The notes under the pieces are model-generated. The model was given only the letters and a program-made list of their open reading frames with translations, was not told the origin of the DNA and searched no databases. A program made the translations under genes and the position numbers. 12,474 nucleotides of DNA from CAZAQS01 sp964486825 (GTDB lineage Bacteria > Chloroflexota > Anaerolineae > Anaerolineales > UBA4823), in assembly GCA_964486825.1 (NCBI GenBank), contig CAZAQS010000129.1, forward strand, positions 1-12,474. The letters are read 5' to 3'. Shown piece after piece: positions 6,020 to 12,082 of this stretch (within the stretch, counting starts at the first letter, position 1; every line of letters begins with the position of its first letter).

Positions 6020-6560
6020 TCAAAAAAGGGATGCTAGGCAGCAGAGTTAAGCTTGCGGAGAAAGCGAATGAGTCAAACGGGCCGCTCCAAGCTACCGCCA
6101 GCCAGCCGCGCATTGTCACCGCCGTCAGGTCAAATGAGGTGAATATCAAGGCCAATGGAAGTGCGACCAGTAGCGACAACGCGGTCTGGCAGGCGGTGAT
6201 AACCAGTACGTCGATATTCTGCAATTGTCTCCGTGTATAAATACTGGCGCTGGCCAGCGCCAAAGCAGTGGCCACCAGCAACAAATAGCCGCGCACAAGG
6301 ATTGGTCCCCCGCTTGTCGCGATCCCGCTGGTGCCAGTGAGTATCAGAAGAACAACTCCTATGAAAGCCACTACCAAACCTGCTGCATGAAACCGGCTGA
6401 GCCGCTCATCATGTAGCAAGACATGCCCCATGAGACCAGTGAGCAGGGGAACCAGAGCCAGGATTATGCTCCCAACCGCGCTCGAGACAAATTCGAGCGC
6501 CAATGTGAAAAAGATGTATGACACATATTGTCCAATTTGACTCGCCTCTTCCCCTGCCAC
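6020..6560 (-). pseudogene. DMT/EamA transporter fragment, truncated at both ends
   Basis: On the minus strand the reading frame gives a clear EamA-type sequence starting in the middle of the first EamA repeat: YIFFTLALEFVSSAVGSIIL, then LVPLLTGLMGHVLLHDERLS, then GLVVAFIGVVLLIL. It continues into the second repeat (LASASIYTRRQLQ, a TM around residues 122-141, RGWLAVAWSG). The first two or so helices of a normal 10-TM protein of about 300 aa are missing, because a stop lies 24 bp upstream of the GTG at 6560. Homology also fades after about residue 180. The frame stays open to 5742 but there it only shadows the DUF2214 gene. A drug/metabolite exporter was once encoded here and is now broken. 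It is not a recent copy of the intact EamA at 9145, whose sequence differs clearly. Confidence 0.75.
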
Positions 6561-6582
6561 GCTAAGGGTATTTCTCTTGAGT

Positions 6583-6588
6583 TATAAT
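6583..6588 (+). promoter_or_regulatory. Candidate -10 box for the 6613 gene
   Basis: TATAAT is a consensus -10 hexamer 25 bp before the ATG at 6613 and would give a leader of about 18-20 nt that still includes the Shine-Dalgarno at 6600-6606. No convincing -35 box lies 16-18 bp upstream (CGCTAA). The site falls just upstream of the broken 5' end of the transporter fragment on the other strand. Confidence 0.35.
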
Positions 6589-6612
6589 TTCTTTTTTCGA
6601 AGGAGGCATATT

Positions 6613-7026
6613 ATGTGGATCTTAATGCTTGTCCTGTTGCTGCTTGGAGCACAACTCAACCTCACTGGGATCGTCCCTCTCCAAATCGGTGATCCTCCGC
6701 CACCCTGGTGGGTAGGTGGAAGGCTGCTGTGGCCATTCGCCATTGAAACGAGCACGCTTATCCCACCAGGAGATCTGCTGAACACGTTGACACCCATCCT
6801 GGCGATCTCATCAGGAATATTATTTCTCATGGCAGCGGCTGCTCTCCTACGCTGGTTGGTGCCGGAAGGGTGGTTCCGTTGGCTGATCGTGTCTGGCATC
6901 GTGCTCTCCACCGTACTGCAAGTCATCTGGTTCTCCGGCTGGGCTATTCTCCCCCTCCTCATCAACGTTGCGCTGCTGTGGGTGGTATTCGGCCAGCGCG
7001 TTACTGTTAGCAGCCTGCGCGGGTAA
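6613..7026 (+). CDS. Small integral membrane protein, four predicted helices, unknown function
   Basis: The ATG at 6613 follows AAGGAGG (6600-6606) with a 6-nt gap. An in-frame TTG at 6577 would add 12 charged residues across the Shine-Dalgarno and was rejected. The 137-aa product has hydrophobic segments at about residues 2-18, 58-78, 84-103 and 107-126, with a Pro/Trp-rich periplasmic-type loop (GDPPPPWWVGGRLLWPF) after the first. The WFRWLIVSGIVLS ... VIWFSGW arrangement is common in small uncharacterised bacterial 4-TM proteins. It precedes the alpha/beta hydrolase by 23 bp, and both are probably translated from one mRNA. No catalytic motif is visible. Confidence 0.82.
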   Translation: MWILMLVLLLLGAQLNLTGIVPLQIGDPPPPWWVGGRLLWPFAIETSTLIPPGDLLNTLTPILAISSGILFLMAAAALLRWLVPEGWFRWLIVSGIVLSTVLQVIWFSGWAILPLLINVALLWVVFGQRVTVSSLRG

Positions 7027-7049
7027 GGAAACGGAGAAAGGATACAAAT

Positions 7050-8000
7050 TTGTTTAAAACAAAACTTGGCCGGATTGCTACAGGATTGACCGCAGGGGCT
7101 GTTTTAATCTCGTTTGCATATTCGAGGGATATGAAACGAGAACATGAACGGGTCCGTGGTAAGAGCAGAGTTATACCCTCACCATATGGAGATATTGAAT
7201 ACACCCAAACTGGGGTGGGTCTTCCCGTCCTTGTGATCCATGGCAGCGGGGGAGGATACGATCAAGGCGAGCTGCTTGCGGAGAGCTTGCTCGGTGATGG
7301 CTTCCACTCGATTACCCCTTCACGCTTTGGCTACATCCGATCGACCTTCCAAAAAGGCGTCACCTTTGACGATCAAGCCCACGCCTACGCGGCTTTGCTC
7401 GACCATCTAGGCGTCGAAAGTGTGGCTGTGCTTGCGATATCTCACGGTGGGCCTTCGGCCTTGCTTTTTGCAGTTTTATATCCAGAGCGGGTTACCTCGC
7501 TGACCTTGGTCTCTGCCGGTGTGGTCACCAGGTCTACGGGAGACCAGGTAGAGGCGAACAGCACAGGCAATACATTAGCCACGATCTTCCGTTACGATTG
7601 GCTTTACTGGAGTATGACCAGGCTTTTTAAGAAACAGTTTATGGGATTGATGGGAGCCAACCAGGCCGTCATCGCTAAACTCGATCTTGCGCAGCAAGAA
7701 GTGGTTGACCGCGTCATCGAGGAGATGAACCCGGTCTCCCTGCGATCAGCGGGCGTTATATTCGACAATGAGGCTGCGTTGCCAGGGGAAAGGATCGCCG
7801 CGATCCGGGCGCCAACCTTGATCATCCATGCTATAGATGATACCCTGCAGCTATTCCACAATGCGCAATTCGCCGCCGATACCATCCCAGGAGCAAGGTT
7901 GATCCGTTACGAGAGCGGAGGCCACTTGCTCTTCGCGGTAGAACAAGCTGCGATCAGCTCCGCTGTGCAGGAACACATCCTTAAATACTCTTACCGATAG
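7050..8000 (+). CDS. Membrane-anchored alpha/beta hydrolase
   Basis: Translation starts at TTG 7050, supported by GGAGAAAGGA (7033-7042) with a 7-nt gap; no ATG gives a full-length protein. The 316-aa product begins with a hydrophobic segment (about residues 8-24) without an obvious cleavage site, so it is probably anchored in the membrane with the enzyme outside. The fold landmarks are the oxyanion HGSGGG (64-69), the nucleophile elbow AISHGG with Ser131, the acid in AIDDTLQ (Asp263 or Asp264) and His292 in SGGHLLF. The usual G-x-S-x-G is A-x-S-x-G here. Substrate specificity (ester, epoxide, haloalkane, C-C bond) cannot be decided; Ser as nucleophile argues against haloalkane dehalogenase and epoxide hydrolase. 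A lid of about 70 residues (160-230) has the aromatic patch YDWLYWSMTRLF. It follows the membrane protein at 6613 closely. Confidence 0.9.
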   Translation: MFKTKLGRIATGLTAGAVLISFAYSRDMKREHERVRGKSRVIPSPYGDIEYTQTGVGLPVLVIHGSGGGYDQGELLAESLLGDGFHSITPSRFGYIRSTFQKGVTFDDQAHAYAALLDHLGVESVAVLAISHGGPSALLFAVLYPERVTSLTLVSAGVVTRSTGDQVEANSTGNTLATIFRYDWLYWSMTRLFKKQFMGLMGANQAVIAKLDLAQQEVVDRVIEEMNPVSLRSAGVIFDNEAALPGERIAAIRAPTLIIHAIDDTLQLFHNAQFAADTIPGARLIRYESGGHLLFAVEQAAISSAVQEHILKYSYR

Positions 8001-8090
8001 CTCTCAGGTGCCATATGAATAAGCCAAAAGACTTATTTAGCTTCGTTTAGAAAAAGTAGAAAGATAACCGATCAAAATCTTCATTATATT

Positions 8091-8110
8091 CCCCGTCCAA
8101 AAGGGCGGGG
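8091..8110. promoter_or_regulatory. GC-rich stem-loop upstream of the aldo/keto reductase
   Basis: CCCCGTCC (8091-8098) and GGGCGGGG (8103-8110) can pair over all 8 positions, one as G-U, around an AAAA loop. It lies 40 bp before the reductase ATG and 90 bp after the hydrolase stop. There is no T-run after it, so a factor-independent terminator is unlikely. It may instead act in the mRNA leader. A weak AATAAG/CTTATT stem (8018-8037) just after the hydrolase could be the true 3' end signal. Confidence 0.3.
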
Positions 8111-8149
8111 GTGGGTCGATAACCAGGCAACCCAAGGGAGGATGCAGGC

Positions 8150-9148
8150 ATGAAAAGGCGTATCTTAGGCAAATCCGGTATCGAAGTCAGTGCACTCGGG
8201 ATGGGCTGTTGGGCCATCGGCGGTCCCTGGATCTGGGCGCAACCCGGCGAGGAGCCATTCCCAGCCGGTTGGGGGCAGGTGGACGACCAAGAATCGATGC
8301 GCGCCATCCAGACTGCCCTGGACATGGGGGTTAATTTCTTCGACACCGCCGCCAACTACGGCGCCGGGCATAGCGAGCGGGTCCTGGGGCAGGCGCTGCT
8401 TGGACGGCGCGATAAAGCCGTCATCGCCACCAAATTCGGCCATATCATCAATGAGGAAACGAAGTCCGTCTACGGCGACGATAGCCAGGTCATTCCCAAC
8501 GTGCGGAAGGACGTGGAGAACAGCCTGCGCCGCTTGCAGACCGACTATATCGACGTATACCAGCTTCACGGCGGCGCTTACCCGGCCGAGCTTGCGCCGG
8601 AGTTGCGCGATATCCTGGAAGACCTGGTAACCCAGGGGAAGATCCGCTGGTACGGCTGGAGCACGGACCTGGTTGACCGGGCGCGGGTCTTCGCGGACGG
8701 GGAGCACTGCACCTCGATCCAGTTCGCATTGAACGCCCTGGACGACAACCCGGAGATGCGCCGGCTGTGCGCCGACTTCAACCTGGCAGGAGTCAACAAA
8801 GACCCGCTCCACCGGGGCGTGCTGACCGGGAAGTTTAGCACCCAGACGAGCATGCCAGCAGACGATATCCGCTCACGCACGAACTTCAAAGATGAGCGCG
8901 TCGCCCGGCGGCTGGAAACCGTAGAAGCCTTGCGGGAGACTCTGACCTCGGGCGGGCGTAGCATGGCCCAGGGCGCCCTGGCGTATATCTGGGGGCTGGA
9001 CGAGCGCATGGCGCCCATCCCGGGCTTCAAGACCGTCCAGCAGGTCAAGGATAACGCCGGAGCCCTGGATTTCGGGCCGCTCACCAAGGAGCAGGTCCGC
9101 CAGGTGCAGGAAATCGTCGCCCGGCGTCAAGCGGGTGCTGGCGCATGA
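8150..9148 (+). CDS. Aldo/keto reductase
   Basis: This is a cytoplasmic NADPH-dependent oxidoreductase of the aldo/keto reductase superfamily with a TIM-barrel fold. The ATG at 8150 follows AGGGAGG (8135-8141). At 332 aa it has the normal family length. The catalytic tetrad is complete: Asp65 (FFDTAANYG), Tyr70, Lys95 (ATKFGH) and His140 (YQLHGG). The C-terminal cofactor region PIPGFKTVQQVKDNAGAL (289-306) is the usual phosphate-binding segment. The start IEVSALGMGCWAIGGPW is typical of the YajO/general-stress-69-like subgroup. The substrate is unknown. Its last four bases overlap the ATG of the EamA transporter (ATGA, 9145-9148), so the two are translationally coupled, which suggests that a product or substrate of the reductase is exported or imported. 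Confidence 0.95.
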   Translation: MKRRILGKSGIEVSALGMGCWAIGGPWIWAQPGEEPFPAGWGQVDDQESMRAIQTALDMGVNFFDTAANYGAGHSERVLGQALLGRRDKAVIATKFGHIINEETKSVYGDDSQVIPNVRKDVENSLRRLQTDYIDVYQLHGGAYPAELAPELRDILEDLVTQGKIRWYGWSTDLVDRARVFADGEHCTSIQFALNALDDNPEMRRLCADFNLAGVNKDPLHRGVLTGKFSTQTSMPADDIRSRTNFKDERVARRLETVEALRETLTSGGRSMAQGALAYIWGLDERMAPIPGFKTVQQVKDNAGALDFGPLTKEQVRQVQEIVARRQAGAGA

Positions 9149-10044
9149 GCGGGCGGCCTGACAGGGTGACGCTGCTGGCATTTGGATTGTTGGTATTGTT
9201 CGGGGGAAGCAATGCCGTGGCAGTGCGCTTCAGCAACCTGGAGCTGCCTCCATTCTGGGGAGCAACGACCCGCTTTTATGCAGCCGCGCTGGTCTTTTGG
9301 GCCATATTGCTTGCCAGGCGGATCGAGCTGCCCAGGGGAAAGGCGATGGTCGGGACACTGCTTTATGGGTTACTGACCGTGGGTGCGGGCTACGCTTTCT
9401 TGTATTGGGGCTTGTTGCGCACGCAAGCGAACCTGTCTATGGTGGTATTGGCCTTCGTCCCGCTGATGACTTTTTTCCTGGCAGTATTTCACAGACTGGA
9501 AGCATTCCGCTGGCGAGGGCTGCTGGGCGCGATCATCTCCACAACCGGGATTACGCTGGGAGTAGCCGGTGGATTGGGCAATGGCGTGCATATCCCCTCC
9601 CTGCTGGCCTTGTTGGCCGGCGCAGCCTGCTCCGCGTATGGCACAGTCCTGTTCAAGCTTTACGTAAAGGCGAATCCTGTAGCTGTGAATGCGGTGGGAG
9701 GCACTGCCGGCGCTACTCTTCTGATGTTGGTTTCTTTCCTGGCGAGAGAAGAATGGAGCCTGCCCTCCGCCCCCAGCACCTGGGCTGCCTTTGTTTACCT
9801 GGTGTTGGGGGGTACGGTGGTGGTGTTCTATCTCTACCTGTTCGTGTTGCGGCGCTGGACAGCCTCGGCTACCTCGTACTCCTTCCTGCTTTTCCCGATC
9901 GCGACGGTGTTCATAGCTGCCTGGCTACTGGGGGAGACGGTCAGCGTGCCTTTCCTGGTGGGTGGGGCATTGGTCCTGTACGGGGTGTGGTTAGGGGCGA
10001 TCGGTGCGCCGTCTAGAACTGCCAGCAAAGAGCATGCAGTATAA
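9145..10044 (+). CDS. EamA/DMT-superfamily transporter
   Basis: The 299-aa protein has about ten membrane helices in two EamA repeats, one ending near residue 135 (GITLGVAGGL) and one near the C-terminus (LVGGALVLYGVWLG). The motif order is complete: LFGGSNAVAVRF in TM1, YWGLLRTQANLSMVVLAFVPLMTFFLA in TM3-4, and FLLFPIATVFIAAWLLGETV in the second repeat, so it looks functional. The family exports amino acids, nucleosides, drugs or other small metabolites by proton exchange; the cargo cannot be read here. The ATG at 9145 lies in the last codons of the reductase gene (4-bp ATGA overlap), with no independent Shine-Dalgarno needed. It is distinct from the broken DMT fragment at 6020-6560. Confidence 0.93.
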   Translation: MSGRPDRVTLLAFGLLVLFGGSNAVAVRFSNLELPPFWGATTRFYAAALVFWAILLARRIELPRGKAMVGTLLYGLLTVGAGYAFLYWGLLRTQANLSMVVLAFVPLMTFFLAVFHRLEAFRWRGLLGAIISTTGITLGVAGGLGNGVHIPSLLALLAGAACSAYGTVLFKLYVKANPVAVNAVGGTAGATLLMLVSFLAREEWSLPSAPSTWAAFVYLVLGGTVVVFYLYLFVLRRWTASATSYSFLLFPIATVFIAAWLLGETVSVPFLVGGALVLYGVWLGAIGAPSRTASKEHAV

Positions 10045-10059
10045 AAGCCCCGTGGCTTT
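10044..10059 (+). terminator. Short stem-loop at the EamA stop codon
   Basis: AAAGCC (10044-10049) and GGCTTT (10054-10059) pair perfectly around CCGT, beginning inside the TAA stop. It is followed by CAAAATA and not by a T-run, so it would be a weak terminator. On the opposite strand the stem is followed by TTATAC, no better. It probably marks the end of the reductase-transporter unit. Confidence 0.4.
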
Positions 10060-10116
10060 CAAAATAGCGTAAATATCTAGAAGAAGTAGAGGCGCGGCTG
10101 GAAAGAGCAATAAATC

Positions 10117-10140
10117 AGATAAATAATGTTATAATTATCT
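10117..10140 (+). promoter_or_regulatory. Candidate -10 box inside an imperfect palindrome, upstream of the last operon
   Basis: TATAAT at 10130-10135 is a consensus -10 box about 100 bp before the ATG at 10238. It lies within AGATAA (10117-10122) ... TTATCT (10135-10140), a perfect 6-bp inverted repeat whose inner positions pair in part. No good -35 hexamer lies 17 bp upstream (GCAATA). An AT-rich palindrome over a promoter would suit a repressor, or it may be simple AT-rich DNA. Confidence 0.35.
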
Positions 10141-10237
10141 TAATATTCCACTCATCCTGCTAACTTCAACGCATCTTAACAACATGTGATCTTCCGTTAT
10201 GGGTTACATGTACCATAGCCAGTTAAGGGGAAAAGTG

Positions 10238-10678
10238 ATGGAACCATCCGCAATCGCTTCAGCAATCGTTTCCATTTTGTTACCTTATCTTGGTAAGGTA
10301 GGCGCTTCTGCCGGGGAAAAACTTAGCGAGAAAGCGCCGGAGGTCATTGAGAAGCTGTATACGACTCTCATGACCAGGTTTCAAAAAAATTCGTTTGCCG
10401 AAGAGACCTTAGCCAGGGCAGAAGAAAAACCGGATTCCCCAGCCCGCCAGGCCTCTCTTCAAGAAGTCCTCTTAGAAGAAATAGAAAAAGACCCCCAATT
10501 TGCAAGCGACCTGCAAAAGATGCTAAAAAATGCTGTAGAAAGCCTGCCTGGCGACCAGATCAACCAGTCTGTGAAAATCTCAGGACGCACGGGGGATGTT
10601 GTCGTCCTTGGGAAAGGGAATTATAACCAGGAGGGCCTGAGCAGAAGAAGCGCCACTCCAAAGACGCGTAAACGCTGA
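10238..10678 (+). CDS. Small helical protein with C-terminal RHIM-like/amyloid-type motif (candidate signalling effector)
   Basis: The ATG at 10238 follows AAGGGG (10225-10230); in-frame ATGs at 10199 and 10208 lack such a site. The 146-aa product has three parts. Residues 1-50 form a hydrophobic then amphipathic helical segment (SAIASAIVSILLPYLGK, then KLSEKAPEVIEKLY). Residues 55-100 are charged helices (PARQASLQEVLLEEIEKDPQFASDLQ). Residues 104-126 carry a beta-prone motif, DQINQSVKISG followed by GDVVVLGK, and then a Lys/Arg-rich tail. The same motif opens the next protein. In known bacterial amyloid-signalling pairs the effector has a small helical, membrane-active N-terminal domain (Bell, HeLo-like) and a C-terminal amyloid motif, which fits this layout. 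The domain type and role are inferred; I cannot confirm a family. The gene is 30 bp before its partner. Confidence 0.82.
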   Translation: MEPSAIASAIVSILLPYLGKVGASAGEKLSEKAPEVIEKLYTTLMTRFQKNSFAEETLARAEEKPDSPARQASLQEVLLEEIEKDPQFASDLQKMLKNAVESLPGDQINQSVKISGRTGDVVVLGKGNYNQEGLSRRSATPKTRKR

Positions 10679-10708
10679 TCCAAGTTATAAAGGTTTAGCC
10701 TGTATTCT

Positions 10709-12070
10709 ATGCCAGAGGATAAGATCGACCAGAAGGTTAATATATCTGGTAAGGCCGGAGATGTAACTGTCATCGGCAAGCTGGTTCAAGCTGCAGATGC
10801 TAAGGTCTTTCGCAAGTTAGGTCTCGAACAGCGTTTGGGTTTCTCCCTGGTCGTGCTGTTAATCCTGGGATCGAGCTATTTCTTATGGATCAATTTGAGA
10901 CGGGAAACTCCACAGTTCATCCCGGGTGATTTTCGAATCGCGGTAGCGGGTTTTTCTGTAAAAGGCCGGCCCGAGCAGGCGGACCTGGGGCTGGAAATGG
11001 CTGCGGGCGTCCACCTGCACCTGGAGGAGAATCTGCAAGGATTTGATATCCAGGGCATCGTTACCGTGTGGGGGCCGGATCAAGTCGGCGTAATTCAGGC
11101 CGGTGACGCCGGTCAAAGGGCGATCAAAGCGCAGGAATTGGCTGAAAAGCTGCGCGCAGATATCGTCGTGTATGGAGAAATCGACACCACCCAACCTGTC
11201 TGGAGGGTTACTCCTGAATTCTATATCAGCGCCGAGAATTTACATGAAGCCGAAGAAATCGCCGGACAGCATGCTTTAGGTTCCACCTTCCCCCTGAGCG
11301 GGAGGTCCAATTTCTCAGGCCGTGTGGAGATCGGTACTCAAATGTCGTCGCGAACGCGGGTGTTGGCAGCCATTACGGCGGGACTCTACCTGTATTCAGA
11401 CCGTCTATACCTCCCCGCTTTTGATGCATTCCAGCTGGCTGAAAACATGGAGGGCTGGGAAGATGAACAGGACAAGCGAGTTGTCTACCTGCTGGCAGGC
11501 AATGCCGCGGCGCAAGGAAATGAGCTCGAGCTAGCTGAGACCTACTACAACCGGGCATTAGAGCTGGACTCCGAATATTCACGAGGTTATATCGGTTTGG
11601 CCAGCGTAGCCTATTCCCTCGCTCTCGAGCCTTACCGGCAAACAAACAACCCTACCGATACGGACCTGGACTTGATAGAACAGGCGATTTCCTATAATGT
11701 ACGGGCGTTGCGATCTGCCAACCAACCAGAGCTGGCAGACGTCAATGTAAAGGTGCATTTCAACCTGGGGCAATGTTTTTTTGCTGAGGCATACGCCAAA
11801 TCTTTCATGGGGGACGAAGCGGATTACGGGCGGGCGGTAGATGAATGGCGGCAAGTGATCCAGGCCTACGGTAAAGGGGCGAACCCCCGCATACGAGAGC
11901 TGGCGGCGGAGGCGCATGGTCGCATCGCCCTGGTCTACAGCCTTATGGACAACCACCAGCAGGCGAGCAAAGAGTACGAAAAAGCTGCCGGTCTGCTCGA
12001 AGATAACCCGGAGCGCCAAGAATTGTTTATCGGTAGGGCAGAGCAAATGAAGCAGCTGTCATCTCAATGA
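10709..12070 (+). CDS. Single-pass membrane protein: N-terminal motif, TolB/FlgO-like domain, TPR repeats
   Basis: The 453-aa product starts at ATG 10709; its Shine-Dalgarno is poor (AAAGG at 10689-10693, 15 nt away), so translation may depend on coupling to the gene 30 bp upstream. Residues 2-24 carry the motif shared with the preceding protein (DKIDQKVNISG, then GDVTVIGK). One membrane helix lies at 43-61 (LGFSLVVLLILGSSYFLWI). Residues 74-160 (FRIAVAGFSV ... AQELAEKLRADIVVYGEID) follow the TolB-N/FlgO-like pattern of an alpha/beta domain that samples a stress or envelope state. Residues about 218-445 are TPR repeats, the clearest being LLAGNAAAQGNELELAETYYNRALELDSEYSRGYIGL cut at its natural boundaries (262-298). 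The N-terminus is probably cytoplasmic and the sensor part extracytoplasmic; flanking charges do not decide this firmly. A receptor role is inferred from the motif sharing. Confidence 0.85.
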   Translation: MPEDKIDQKVNISGKAGDVTVIGKLVQAADAKVFRKLGLEQRLGFSLVVLLILGSSYFLWINLRRETPQFIPGDFRIAVAGFSVKGRPEQADLGLEMAAGVHLHLEENLQGFDIQGIVTVWGPDQVGVIQAGDAGQRAIKAQELAEKLRADIVVYGEIDTTQPVWRVTPEFYISAENLHEAEEIAGQHALGSTFPLSGRSNFSGRVEIGTQMSSRTRVLAAITAGLYLYSDRLYLPAFDAFQLAENMEGWEDEQDKRVVYLLAGNAAAQGNELELAETYYNRALELDSEYSRGYIGLASVAYSLALEPYRQTNNPTDTDLDLIEQAISYNVRALRSANQPELADVNVKVHFNLGQCFFAEAYAKSFMGDEADYGRAVDEWRQVIQAYGKGANPRIRELAAEAHGRIALVYSLMDNHQQASKEYEKAAGLLEDNPERQELFIGRAEQMKQLSSQ

Positions 12071-12082
12071 AAAGGGGTTGGT

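Noticed and set aside
8091..8110. Stem-loop before the reductase as a factor-independent terminator
   Set aside because: The stem is stable, but no T-run follows on either strand.
8165..9087. Long minus-strand frames opposite the aldo/keto reductase
   Set aside because: They are shadow frames in GC-rich coding DNA; the plus-strand protein has the full catalytic tetrad and a strong ribosome site.
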